Positions 28,282 to 36,329 of a stretch of 64,000 nucleotides of DNA are shown here, in pieces. The stretch comes from Massilia varians. Lineage in GTDB: Bacteria > Pseudomonadota > Gammaproteobacteria > Burkholderiales > Burkholderiaceae_D. The position numbers were made by a program, and so were the translations under genes. Each line of letters starts with the position of its first letter. Within the stretch, counting starts at the first letter, position 1. The stretch covers positions 1,675,001-1,739,000 of the forward strand of contig NZ_AP026966.1 of NCBI RefSeq assembly GCF_027923905.1. The letters run 5' to 3'. A model generated the notes under the pieces. It had not been told where the DNA came from. It worked only from the letters and a program-made list of their open reading frames with translations, and did no database searches.

Positions 28282-28801
28282 GCCGGGGCCGGTGCTGGGC
28301 GTGGTCGGCTGGTCCGGCAGCGGCAAGACCTCGCTGCTGGAGGTGCTGATCGCGCGCCTGGCGGGGCGCGGACTGCGGATCAACGTCGTCAAGCACAGCC
28401 ACCACGACGTCGAACTGGAACCGCCGCGCAAGGACAGTGCCCGCCTGCGCATGGCCGGGGCGGCCGAGGTGATGCTGGCTTCTCCCTACCGGGTCGCCAT
28501 CCTGCGCGAACTGCGCGCGGGACCGGAACCCGCGCTGGCCGAACACCTGGCGCGGCTGGCGCCGGCCGACCTGACCCTGGTGGAGGGCTACAAATGGGAG
28601 CGCATGCCCAAGCTGGAAGTGTTCCGCCCGAGCCTGGGGCGGCCGGCCCTGTATCCGGACGATCCCGACATCCTGGCCGTGGCCTCGGACGGGCCGCAGC
28701 CTCAGGGACCAAGCGGGGAGGGCGGGCCGGCGTGGCTGGACCTGAATGATCCGGATCAGGTGCTGGCCTGGCTGGATACATGGTTGCGCCCGCGGGCCTA
28801 A
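28268..28801 (+). CDS. mobB: molybdopterin-guanine dinucleotide biosynthesis adaptor protein MobB
   Basis: 177 residues from a GTG at 28268 that overlaps the end of the gspB gene by 14 bp. Walker A is [18 protein letters not shown] (about residues 10-27); next come [42 protein letters not shown] and [21 protein letters not shown], typical of MobB. It assists MobA in attaching GMP to molybdenum cofactor. The overlap with gspB indicates translational coupling, although the functions are unrelated. Confidence 0.93.
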   Translation: MSPTEPGPVLGVVGWSGSGKTSLLEVLIARLAGRGLRINVVKHSHHDVELEPPRKDSARLRMAGAAEVMLASPYRVAILRELRAGPEPALAEHLARLAPADLTLVEGYKWERMPKLEVFRPSLGRPALYPDDPDILAVASDGPQPQGPSGEGGPAWLDLNDPDQVLAWLDTWLRPRA

Positions 28802-28854
28802 AGTTTGTCTTTCGGCTGCCGTAATTGGTGGATACGCCTTAATGGGAGAACGAC

Positions 28855-29052
28855 ATGGATGTGTCCAGCATTGCCAAGCTGTCCACCAGCATCGCCGAAA
28901 CCGGCCAGCGCCAGGAAGTGAGCCTGGCCGTCTTCAAGAAGGCCCAGCAGATCCAGGAAGCCACCGCCACCCAGCTGCTCGAAGCGCTGCCGGCGGTCCA
29001 GTCGGCGAACCTGCCGCCGCACCTGGGGAACAAGATCAATACGACGGCCTGA
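28855..29052 (+). CDS. YjfB-family putative motility protein
   Basis: 65 residues beginning [46 protein letters not shown], matching the small YjfB family (annotated as putative motility protein in other bacteria). ATG preceded by GGGAGAAC. It is helical and lacks a signal peptide. No flagellar genes lie nearby except the orphan fliT-like gene at 35.8 kb. Confidence 0.8.
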   Translation: MDVSSIAKLSTSIAETGQRQEVSLAVFKKAQQIQEATATQLLEALPAVQSANLPPHLGNKINTTA

Positions 29053-29092
29053 GCGCCGCCTTGCATCTTCCCCCGCCACCCAGGAGTACCGC

Positions 29093-29395
29093 ATGACCCA
29101 CCGCCACGCCCTGATCGCCGCCGCCCTCGCCAGCGTCTGCGCCCACGCCGCCGCCCAGGACCAGATGGGCGTGCCGAAGGGCGACCAGGAGGCCTGCTAC
29201 GGCGTCGCCAAGGCCGGCCAGAACGACTGCGGCACCGCCACCCACGGCTGCGCCGGTGTCGCCAAGGTCGACAAGGACCCGAACGAATGGAAGTTCGTTG
29301 CCAAGGGCACCTGCACGCAGCTCGGCGGCGCGCTCGAACCGGGCAAGGCCCGGCAGGACAAGACGGAGCCGGCCAAGGCCGACGCCGGCAAGTAA
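29093..29395 (+). CDS. DUF2282 (BufA1-type) bufferin precursor
   Basis: 100 residues with a signal peptide ending at about AHAAA-QD (residues 1-22) and four Cys in the mature part at 35, 46, 53 and 74, in the family order [23 protein letters not shown]...KGTC. This is the DUF2282/BufA1 pattern; such precursors in other bacteria are modified at Cys by an MNIO enzyme (DUF692, BufB) and help cells tolerate copper. The C-terminal 20 residues are a Lys/Asp/Ala-rich tail. The gene for the modifying enzyme follows after 3 bp. The precursor role here is inferred from homology and neighbourhood. Confidence 0.9.
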   Translation: MTHRHALIAAALASVCAHAAAQDQMGVPKGDQEACYGVAKAGQNDCGTATHGCAGVAKVDKDPNEWKFVAKGTCTQLGGALEPGKARQDKTEPAKADAGK

Positions 29396-29398
29396 TCC

Positions 29399-31066
29399 AT
29401 GCCGGCCCCAGGGGAAGGCACTGCGGCCGGCGTGGGCCTGCGCACGCCGCACTACCGCGCCTTCCTCGACGGGCGCCCGCCGGTCGGCTTCATCGAAGTG
29501 CACAGCGAGAACTACCTCGCCCGCGCCGGCTGGGACTGGCACGTGCTGAGCACACTGCGGCGCGACTATCCGGTCAGCCTGCATGGCGTCGGGCTCGGCC
29601 TGGGCTCGGCGCGCGGATTTTCCGATGCCCACCTGGAGCGCCTGCGCGCCCTGGTCGAGGCGGTCGACCCTTTCCTCGTCTCCGAACACCTGAGCTGGGG
29701 CGCGCTGGCGGACCGCCAGCTCAACGACCTGCTGCCGCTGGCCGTCGATGACGCCGCCCTGGCGCTGCTGTGCGAGCGGGTCGACCGGGTGCAGGAGCGG
29801 CTGGGCCGCCGCCTGCTGGTCGAGAATGTCTCGGCCTATGTGCGTTTTCGCGCCGACACCATGAGCGAGGCCGAGTTCCTGGCCGCACTGGCGCGCCGCA
29901 CCGGCTGCGGCATCCTGCTCGACGTCAACAACCTCTATGTCAACCAGCGTAACCACGGCGAGGACGCGCGCGCCGCCATCGCCGCGCTCCCGCTGGGCAG
30001 CGTTGGCGAAATCCACCTGGCCGGCCACCTGGAAACGCCGCTGGCACTGGTCGACCACCATGGCGCCGCCGTGGCCGAACCGGTCTGGGAGCTGTACCGC
30101 GCCGCGCTGGCGCGCTTCGGCCGGGTGCCGACCCTGGTGGAATGGGATGCCGACCTGCCGCCGATCGACAGCCTGCTCGCGGAAGCGGCCAGGGCCGATG
30201 CGATCGCCCGGGACTATCCGGTGCCGGCCGCGATCCCGGCGAGCCGGTCGCCGGCGCCGCCGGTGGCAAGGAGCGACGGGCTCGCCGCGCTCCAGCAAGG
30301 CTTCGGCGCGGCGCTGTTCGACAGCAAGCAGGAAGCCGCCTTGCAGCCCTTCCTCAAGGAGGGCGGGGCGGAGCGGCTGGCCCTCTACCGCGCCAACCTG
30401 GGCGCCGGCTGGGAGCGCGCCCTGGGCCAGGCCTATCCGGTCCTGCGCCAGTTGGTAGGCGAGGAGTTCTTCGCCGGCCTGGCGCGCGCCTACGGCAAGG
30501 CCGCGCCGTCGCAAGATCCGGACCTGGCCGCCTTCGGCGCGCGCTTCGCGGATTTCCTTGCGGGGTTCGCGCCGGCCGCGCCTTATCCCTACCTGCCCGA
30601 CGTGGCGCGGCTCGAGTGGGCCGTGCACCGTGCCTGCCTGGCGCCGGACACCCCACCCCTCGGCCTGGACGCCCTGGTCGCGCTGTCTCCCGAGGCTCTG
30701 GACGGCGCCCGTTTCACCCTGCATCCCTCGGTCGGCCTGCTGCGCAGCCAATGGGCCGTCGCCGCGCTGTGGCAGGCGCACCAGCCGGGCGGCCCGGCAC
30801 TGCCGGCGCACGCCGGCACCCCTTGCACGGTACTCGTGGCGCGGCGCGGCTGGCGGGTGGAGGTGGTGGAAGTGGGCGCGGCGCAAGCCGCGGCCCTGGA
30901 TCGGCTGGCGGCGGGCGCCGGTTTCGGCGCGGCGCTCGACGCGGCGCTGGCCGCCGCGGCGGCCGGTGAGGGGACGCCGGACATCGGCGCCATGCTGCAG
31001 GGCTGGTTCAGGCTCGGCGTGGTGACCGCGATTGCGGCAGACGACGCCGGTTGCGAAAGCCCCTAG
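29399..31066 (+). CDS. fused MNIO (DUF692, BufB-like) and DUF2063 (BufC-like) protein
   Basis: 555 residues in one frame. About residues 8-275 are the DUF692 TIM-barrel iron oxidase: [57 protein letters not shown] and VEWDADLPP supply the His/Glu/Asp metal ligands. About 290-550 are the DUF2063/HvfC partner domain: [67 protein letters not shown]. In most bufferin operons these are two genes, bufB and bufC. It follows the precursor gene by 3 bp. No BufD/DoxX membrane protein is next to it. Confidence 0.93.
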   Translation: MPAPGEGTAAGVGLRTPHYRAFLDGRPPVGFIEVHSENYLARAGWDWHVLSTLRRDYPVSLHGVGLGLGSARGFSDAHLERLRALVEAVDPFLVSEHLSWGALADRQLNDLLPLAVDDAALALLCERVDRVQERLGRRLLVENVSAYVRFRADTMSEAEFLAALARRTGCGILLDVNNLYVNQRNHGEDARAAIAALPLGSVGEIHLAGHLETPLALVDHHGAAVAEPVWELYRAALARFGRVPTLVEWDADLPPIDSLLAEAARADAIARDYPVPAAIPASRSPAPPVARSDGLAALQQGFGAALFDSKQEAALQPFLKEGGAERLALYRANLGAGWERALGQAYPVLRQLVGEEFFAGLARAYGKAAPSQDPDLAAFGARFADFLAGFAPAAPYPYLPDVARLEWAVHRACLAPDTPPLGLDALVALSPEALDGARFTLHPSVGLLRSQWAVAALWQAHQPGGPALPAHAGTPCTVLVARRGWRVEVVEVGAAQAAALDRLAAGAGFGAALDAALAAAAAGEGTPDIGAMLQGWFRLGVVTAIAADDAGCESP

Positions 31067-31069
31067 GCT

Positions 31070-31351
31070 TCAGTGGAAGGCGCGCAGGATGCGCTGCTCA
31101 CCGGTACGGTCGGAGTAACGCTCGTTGGCGGCGCGGGTGGCGGCCATCATGCGCTCGAGCTGGGCATCTTCGAAACGCGCCAGTTCTTCGTTGGCCGCTT
31201 CCAGCGCCAGCGCCAGCTTGGCGCGCGCGTTCTGGTACAGCGCACTGGTGTAGTGATCGGTGTTTTTCAGCAACTCTTCCGCATTCTCGATGACGAGACG
31301 CAGGTCTCCGATGAGCTGCTCCTGGGACTGGGCGCGGTTCGGGGTTTCCAT
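31070..31351 (-). CDS. DUF883/ElaB-like small protein without the membrane anchor
   Basis: 93 residues, mostly helical: QSQEQLIGDLRLVIENAEELLKNTDHYTSALYQNARAKLALALEAANEELARFEDAQLERMMAATRAANERY. The first 80 residues match the DUF883 (ElaB/YqjD) family, whose members bind ribosomes or membranes through a C-terminal hydrophobic segment; here the protein ends RTGEQRILRAFH with no such segment, so it is anchorless. Convergent with the bufBC-like gene, whose stop is 3 bp away. Confidence 0.75.
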   Translation of the reverse strand: METPNRAQSQEQLIGDLRLVIENAEELLKNTDHYTSALYQNARAKLALALEAANEELARFEDAQLERMMAATRAANERYSDRTGEQRILRAFH

Positions 31352-31498
31352 GGCTTCACCTATGGCCGGTTGATATAAGTCGATCCTGATGACTTAAAAT
31401 ATAAACAAGGAAGCCCCGCTCTGTTTGTTAGGGCGCAAACATAAGCCCGCTGTTTTTCGCCACCTTTCCTGTCCGTTTCCCAGCCGTTTCGGGCGTGT

Positions 31499-31711
31499 TT
31501 ACCGGACCCGGATCTGCACGTCGCCCACGGTCACGGTCTGGCCGCTGCGGATCTTCGCGGTCTTGCGCAGTTCCTGCTTGCCGTCGACCGCCACCGCGCC
31601 GCTGGCGACCATGTTCTTGCCGGCGCCGCCGCTGTCGACCAGGCCGACCAGCTTCATCAGCTGGTTCAGCTCGACGAACTCGGCTGTCAAATCGAAATCT
31701 ACTTTTTGCAT
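31499..31711 (-). CDS. RNA-binding S4-domain protein (YbcJ-like)
   Basis: 70 residues beginning MQKVDFDLTAEFVELNQLMKLVGLVDSGGAGKNMVASGAVAVDGKQELRKTAKIRSGQTVTVGDVQIRVR. This is a complete minimal S4 RNA-binding fold as in E. coli YbcJ. It lies 49 bp downstream of fumC on the same strand, with the fumC terminator in between, so transcription by read-through or from a separate promoter is likely. The RNA target is unknown. Confidence 0.88.
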   Translation of the reverse strand: MQKVDFDLTAEFVELNQLMKLVGLVDSGGAGKNMVASGAVAVDGKQELRKTAKIRSGQTVTVGDVQIRVR

Positions 31712-31729
31712 ACTGTCCTCGGGGAATTG

Positions 31730-31752
31730 AAAAGGGCACCTGGAGGTGCCCC
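31730..31752 (-). terminator. fumC terminator
   Basis: On the minus strand GGGGCACCTCCAGGTGCCC followed by TTTTC, just after the fumC stop codon at 31761 and before the S4 gene. Confidence 0.85.
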
Positions 31753-31760
31753 GAAAGGTT

Positions 31761-33158
31761 TTACGCGGCCGGGTCCGGCCGGGTCATGTCGATCGGCACG
31801 ATCCATGCGTCGAACTGCTGCTCGGTGACGAAGCCGGATTGCAGCGCGGCCTGGCGCAGGGTCAGGCCTTCGTGCGACGCGGTCTTGGCGATCTGTGCGG
31901 CGCGATCATACCCGATGTGCGGGGCCAGTGCGGTCACCAGCATCAGCGATTTTTCCATCAGCTCGGCGATGCGCGCATGGTTCGGCTCGATGCCCTGGAC
32001 GCAGTGCTCGTCGAAGGAGCGCATGCCGTCGGCCAGCAGGCGGGCGCTCTGCAGGAAATTGTGGGCGATCATGGGCTTGAACACGTTCAGTTCGAAGTTG
32101 CCCTGCGAGCCGCCCACGGTGATCGCGACGTCGTTGCCGAATACCTGGCAGCACAGCATGGTGAGCGCCTCGCACTGGGTCGGATTCACCTTGCCCGGCA
32201 TGATCGAGCTGCCCGGCTCGTTCTCGGGAATCGTGATCTCGCCCAGGCCCGAGCGCGGGCCCGAGGCCATCCAGCGCACGTCGTTGGCGATCTTCATCAG
32301 GGCCGCGGCCAGGGTCTTGAAGGCGCCGTGGCTCGAGACCATGGCCTCGTGGCCGGCCAGCGCCATGAACTTGTTGGGTGCGCTCTTGAAGGACAGGCCC
32401 GTGCGCGAGCTGAGCTCGGCCGCGATGCGCGGGGCGAAATCGGGGTGGGCATTCAGGCCGGTGCCGACCGCCGTGCCGCCCGCCGCCAGGCCCAGGAGGC
32501 CGGGCAGGGTGGCGCGGATCGCGCTTTCCGCGAATTCGAGCTGGGCGACGTAGCCCGAGAATTCCTGGCCGAGGGTGAGCGGGGTGGCGTCCTGCAGGTG
32601 GGTGCGGCCGATCTTGACGATGCCCTCGAAGTCGCGCGACTTGCGCAGCAGCGTGCCGCGCAGCCGGGCGAGGGCCGGCAGCAGGTTCTGCGCCACGGCG
32701 ATCGCCGCGGCCACGTGCATGGCGGTGGGGAAGATGTCGTTCGAGGACTGGCCCATGTTGACGTGGTCGTTCGGGTGCAGCAGGCGCTTCTCGCCGCGCT
32801 CGCCGCCCATCAGCTCGGAACCGCGGTTGGCCAGCACCTCGTTCATGTTCATGTTGCTCTGGGTGCCGGAGCCGGTCTGCCAGACCGCCAGCGGGAATTC
32901 CTGCGGATGGCGGCCTTCGAGCACCTCGTCGGCGGCGCGGATGATGGCCTCGGCCTTGTCGGCCGGGAGCTTGCCGAGCGAGCGGTTGACCGCCGCGGCG
33001 GCGCGCTTGACCTGGGCCAGGGCGGCGACCAGTTCCGGCGCCATTTGCTCGGTCGAGATGTGGAAATGGTGGAGCGAACGCTGGGTCTGGGCGCCCCAGA
33101 GGCGGTCCGCGGCCACCTCGATCGGGCCGAAACTGTCCTTCTCAATCCTGTTTTCCAT
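31761..33158 (-). CDS. fumC: class II fumarate hydratase
   Basis: 465 residues, full length. Fumarase/aspartase signature [16 protein letters not shown] (about residues 318-333) with the flexible catalytic loop, plus [18 protein letters not shown] and [21 protein letters not shown]. It interconverts fumarate and malate in the TCA cycle and needs no iron-sulfur cluster. ATG at 33158 preceded by AGGAAC. Confidence 0.97.
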   Translation of the reverse strand: MENRIEKDSFGPIEVAADRLWGAQTQRSLHHFHISTEQMAPELVAALAQVKRAAAAVNRSLGKLPADKAEAIIRAADEVLEGRHPQEFPLAVWQTGSGTQSNMNMNEVLANRGSELMGGERGEKRLLHPNDHVNMGQSSNDIFPTAMHVAAAIAVAQNLLPALARLRGTLLRKSRDFEGIVKIGRTHLQDATPLTLGQEFSGYVAQLEFAESAIRATLPGLLGLAAGGTAVGTGLNAHPDFAPRIAAELSSRTGLSFKSAPNKFMALAGHEAMVSSHGAFKTLAAALMKIANDVRWMASGPRSGLGEITIPENEPGSSIMPGKVNPTQCEALTMLCCQVFGNDVAITVGGSQGNFELNVFKPMIAHNFLQSARLLADGMRSFDEHCVQGIEPNHARIAELMEKSLMLVTALAPHIGYDRAAQIAKTASHEGLTLRQAALQSGFVTEQQFDAWIVPIDMTRPDPAA

Positions 33159-33243
33159 GGTGTGTTCCTGTTGTGGGCGGCAGTGATTAAAGAGTTTAGC
33201 CGATTGTCCGTTAATGACGTTCAGGCTTCACTACTCCCATGCT

Positions 33244-34281
33244 ATGGCTTCCCGCCTTCCACTGATATCGACTTGCGCGCTGCTGGCCGCTGCCTCCTGG
33301 CCGGTCCAGGCGGCCGAGCTGGGCGAAGCGCGGGTGAGTTCCTTTCTCGGCCAGCCGCTGGTGGCCGACATCGAGCTGACCATGCTGGAAGATGCCGCCA
33401 ACCCGGTCCAGGTGCGCCTGGCGCATCCGAACGTCTACCACGGCGCCAACATCGGCATGCCGGCAGTGCTGTCCACGCTCCGGATGACGGTGATGCGGCG
33501 CGACGGGCGCCAGTTCCTGCACCTCACCTCGCTCGGCAAGGTGGAGTCGGAACACTTGCACCTGTACCTGGAACTGGCCGACGGCGCGCAGCGCGGCGTG
33601 CGGCTGGCAACCCTGTGGCTGGCGCCGGATCCGAATCCCGCGCCGCCGCCGGTTCCGGTGGCGCCGCCGCCAGTGCCTGCCAAGGCGGCGGAAGGGGCGC
33701 CGCTGGCGGCTGCGGCGCCGGAGTTCATGCCGGCTCGCCCCAGGCCCGCGCCCGCGCCGCTCAAGCCGAAGCCGGCCATCGTGCCGCCGCAGCCGGCCAG
33801 GCCGGCGCCCTCGACGCCTGAACCGCCCCCGGCGGGCGGCGCCTGCGCTGCGCAGCCCAAGGCGCAGATCGATGCCTGCGTCGTGCTGGGTGCGAGGAAT
33901 GCGATGCTGCACGAGCAGCTGGGCCAGCTCGAGGACAAGGTGAAGCTGCTGCAGGTGGCGGCGGGCGCCGCGCCGGCTTCCACCACGCAGACCCTGGCGG
34001 CGCCGCAGCAGCAGGTGCACAGGGTAAAGAAGAAAAAGCCGGAGCCGCCGCAGGAGGACAGCGCGCCCTGGCTGCTGCCGGGCGCCGTCGCCGGCGCGCT
34101 GGCGCTGCTGGCGGGACTGGTGTTCGCCCTGCGCGCCAGGCGTGCGGCGGGGCCCGGGGAGGGGCCACGCGCCGGCCTGGGCGCGCGCGTGAAGGCGCGC
34201 CTGGGACGCAGGCCGCCGCCCGGCGCAGCGGCCGAACCGACCCTGGACAAAGGCGCGCACAACGCGTCTACACAAGATTGA
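33244..34281 (+). CDS. FimV-like membrane protein
   Basis: 345 residues if it starts at ATG 33244; an in-frame ATG at 33214 would add ten residues, and neither has a good ribosome site. A signal peptide is followed by the FimV N-terminal domain (AAELGEARVSSFLGQPLVADIEL...ANPVQVRLAHP, about residues 17-120). Then comes a long Pro/Ala-rich stretch (120-205), a short coiled coil (NAMLHEQLGQLEDKVKLLQ), one transmembrane helix (about 277-298) and a basic tail. It lacks the long acidic C-terminal TPR region of full FimV proteins. Probably a cell-wall-linked inner-membrane protein. Confidence 0.82.
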   Translation: MASRLPLISTCALLAAASWPVQAAELGEARVSSFLGQPLVADIELTMLEDAANPVQVRLAHPNVYHGANIGMPAVLSTLRMTVMRRDGRQFLHLTSLGKVESEHLHLYLELADGAQRGVRLATLWLAPDPNPAPPPVPVAPPPVPAKAAEGAPLAAAAPEFMPARPRPAPAPLKPKPAIVPPQPARPAPSTPEPPPAGGACAAQPKAQIDACVVLGARNAMLHEQLGQLEDKVKLLQVAAGAAPASTTQTLAAPQQQVHRVKKKKPEPPQEDSAPWLLPGAVAGALALLAGLVFALRARRAAGPGEGPRAGLGARVKARLGRRPPPGAAAEPTLDKGAHNASTQD

Positions 34282-34296
34282 AATTCTTGCTATACT
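34267..34296 (+). promoter_or_regulatory. putative promoter of the candidate structured RNA
   Basis: TATACT at 34291-34296 with a weak -35 match TCTACA at 34267-34272, 18 bp apart, directly after the FimV-like gene. A terminator lies 230 bp downstream with no protein gene in between. Confidence 0.45.
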
Positions 34297-34302
34297 TGAT
34301 TC

Positions 34303-34546
34303 GTGTTCGCAAGATCACAAACGGCACAGCGGCCTGGCGCAGCCACCACCGATAGCGTGGCGCGGAAAGCAGGCGGACGTTGAAGAAACGCCTGTGTCCG
34401 GAAGCGGTTCGCCTGCCAGCTGAGGCAGCGAACGCCGGATGCAACCGGCACGAGGCGACGCCAGGAGATACCTGGTGATCGCTCTCCCCGATTCCGTGAC
34501 CGAGCCTTCCGCTCGGGTACATGCAAAGCGCCTGCGGGCGCTTTTG
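34303..34546 (+). ncRNA. candidate structured non-coding RNA of unknown class
   Basis: About 240 nt between a -10-like TATACT and a terminator, without a plausible protein gene on either strand. Several hairpins can be drawn: CTGCC-AGCTGA-GGCAG, GCCGG-ATGCAA-CCGGC, CCAGG-AGATA-CCTGG, CCGAGC-CTTCC-GCTCGG, and an outer pairing GCAGGCG/CGCCTGC. At least five GGA triplets fall in or beside loops. I could not match it to 6S RNA, tmRNA, SRP RNA, RNase P or a known riboswitch. It could be a trans-acting sRNA or a leader of the HDOD gene. Confidence 0.5.
34526..34546 (+). terminator. terminator of the candidate RNA
   Basis: AAGCGCCTGCGGGCGCTTTTG followed by TCTTTT, 90 bp before the HDOD gene. Confidence 0.8.
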
Positions 34547-34635
34547 TCTTTTCCGGATGTCCATCCGCAGTGCATGCGTTTTACATGACGGGCCTTGGGC
34601 TACAATCTCCCCCTGCGGCACAGACCCTGCGGACT

Positions 34636-35585
34636 ATGAAGAACTGGATCAATCGTTTACTGAGCGGCGCGCAAACCCAGGCGGCCACGCCCGAGGAGCC
34701 GGGCGGCGGCGCCGACCATGCCGCCACCGACGCCCTCTATTACCTCTGGCTGGCCGGTCCGGCACGCTTCGACGCGCCGCCGGAGACCGCGCGCCTGATC
34801 CTGGAGCAGGTGGGGACGCTGACGCACAACCCGGCCGTTGCGGCCGAGCTGGTGCCGCGGGTGCCGGAACTGATCCCCAAGCTGCTGCGCAGCCTGCGCG
34901 ACGAGAACGTCAGCACGGGCGAGCTGGCCGGCCAGGTGGCCGAAGACGTGGTGCTGGTGGCAGAAGTGCTGCGTGAGGCCAACAGCGCCTATTACCGTCC
35001 CGTCACCCCGATCAAGACCCTGGACGCCGCCATCATGCTGTTCGGGCAGAACGGCTTGCGCATGCTGCTGGCGCGGGTGCCTTCCGGCCCCTCGTCAAGC
35101 TGCACGAGGCCGGTTTTGCCCGGCGCGCGGCGCCGCTGGTGTGGAACCGTTCCGAAAAATGCGCGGTGGCGTCCAGCCTGATGGCTTCCGCGCTGGCGGC
35201 CGACATCTTCGAATCCTGCCTGGCGGGGCTGATGCAGGATGTCGGGCTGATCGTCGGCTTCCGGCTGGCCGACCGCGTGTGCCAGAACGGCAAGGTGCCG
35301 GCATCGAGCGACTTCGGGGTGGAACTGCTGGCGCGCAGCCGGCAGCTGTCGGCGGTCATCGCCCGGCACTGGGATTTCCCCGATACGGTGGCCGGGGCGA
35401 TCGCGCAAGCGGGCGAGCCGGACGGCTCGAACCTGGCGCAGGCGCTGGCGCAGGGGGATCACATCGCCAAGCTGCGGCTCTTGATCGATGCCGGGAAGCT
35501 GGCCGAGGACGACGCGCTCGTCACGGAAAGGCTCAACAGTTACCAGCGGCGCTGCCTGGGCAAGCTCAGTAACCTGGAATCATAG
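34636..35585 (+). pseudogene. HDOD-domain signalling protein, frameshifted
   Basis: The start MKNWINRLLSG (34636) reads to about 35075, where the frame changes; the rest reads to the TAG at 35583-35585. At 35072-35080 the sequence GTGCCTTCCGG replaces an expected GTGGCCTTCCGG; adding one G restores LLARVAFRPLVKLHEAGFARRAAPLVWNRSEKCA, the normal HDOD run. HDOD features: LTHNPAVAAELVPRVPELIPKLLRSLRDENVSTGELAGQVAEDVVLVAEVLREANSAYY and LAGLMQDVGLIVGF. Total would be about 316 residues. HDOD proteins act in signalling without HD-type metal residues. A one-base deletion or a sequencing error. Confidence 0.88.
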
Positions 35586-35729
35586 GGTGGGCGGCTCGTA
35601 ATTCAGTCCACTGGCCCGAATTACCCCACGCGGTGATAGGTAGTGTTCGATACGTTGCAAGAGTGCTGGCAGACGTTGACCGCGTGGGCGGGAAAACAGT
35701 CCACTGGACTATTTTCCCCCGCCCACCCC
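35584..35729. repeat. nested inverted repeat after the HDOD gene
   Basis: Outer arms GGGTGGGCGG (35585-35594) and CCGCCCACCCC (35719-35729), inner arms CCCACGCGGT (35625-35634) and ACCGCGTGGG (35679-35688). CAGTCCACTGG occurs in both halves as a direct repeat (35604-35614, 35697-35707). The TAG stop of the HDOD frame overlaps the left edge. Confidence 0.7.
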
Positions 35730-35730
35730 G

Positions 35731-35754
35731 AAAAAGGCGCCTCGCGGGCGCCTT
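35731..35754 (-). terminator. terminator of the FliT-like gene
   Basis: On the minus strand GGCGCCCGCGAGGCGCC followed by TTTTTC, about 22 bp after the stop codon at 35777. Confidence 0.85.
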
Positions 35755-35776
35755 CGTCTTGATTTGCGTTACTGAA

Positions 35777-36058
35777 TCAGTGCGCGCACATCGCGCGGTC
35801 CAGCTGCCCCATCCAGGGTTCGGTCACGTCGCGAATCGCGCGGTCGTTGGCCATCAGCTGCTTGATCAGGTCGATCTTGCGCTGGCGCTTGGCGCCTTCG
35901 AGCGCGGGCACGCCGCCGGCCGCGGCGCCTGCGGCCACCGCCGCCTGCACGTTCAACTTGTCGAAACCGGTCCAGTCGCCAGCCTCGGCGGCGCCCTTCA
36001 TCTGGCTGCTGAGGCCAGCGAGGTTTTCATACATCGAGAGGACGTCGTTCGAGGTCAT
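35777..36058 (-). CDS. FliT-like protein, orphan
   Basis: 93 residues, helical: SNDVLSMYENLAGLSSQMKGAAEAGDWTGFDKLNVQAAVAA...KIDLIKQLMANDRAIRDVTEPWMGQLDRAM. The repeating helix pattern and the W-containing turn (AGDWTGFDKL) match the flagellar export chaperone FliT, whose partner is the filament cap FliD. No fliD or fliS is adjacent, so this is an isolated copy. Functional assignment is by family resemblance. Confidence 0.7.
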   Translation of the reverse strand: MTSNDVLSMYENLAGLSSQMKGAAEAGDWTGFDKLNVQAAVAAGAAAGGVPALEGAKRQRKIDLIKQLMANDRAIRDVTEPWMGQLDRAMCAH

Positions 36059-36329
36059 GTTGGCACCAAGGCAATGAACGCCGGCCGGATTGCCGGGTAT
36101 CTAAGGCATTTACGGATGGGCTTTCGGGAACTTTAGGGTGATGTGAAAAAAATTCGGATTTTTTTTCGCATGCCCCGCCATTCCCCGGTTTCAGCAGTCT
36201 GGCCCCGTTTTTTGCAGTCTGTCGCATTCCGGGCGCAAGCGCTGCCCGGCTTTCCTACAGTGCGTGCTGGGTTCCTGCGCCATGGCGCGCCTGGACCGCC
36301 AAATAAAAACAGATGCGAGAGAGAGACTT

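Noticed and set aside
25930..28452. An 840-codon minus-strand open frame across gspA/gspB
   Set aside because: Composition (Arg/Gly/His/Gln-rich) is that of an antisense shadow; the plus-strand ExeA/GspB proteins are clear.
29036..30886. A 616-codon minus-strand frame opposite the bufferin genes
   Set aside because: Antisense shadow; no family features and no start signal.
31746..33821. A 691-codon plus-strand frame opposite fumC
   Set aside because: Antisense of fumC running into the FimV-like gene; low-complexity His/Arg/Gly composition.
34303..34546. Identification of the intergenic RNA as a c-di-GMP riboswitch or 6S RNA
   Set aside because: The conserved core motifs of these RNAs (for example GACGCAAAGCC of GEMM-I) are not present.
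34290..34621. Short minus-strand frames (78-117 codons) in the intergenic region before the HDOD gene
   Set aside because: No start signal or family match; the region fits a plus-strand RNA with promoter and terminator better.
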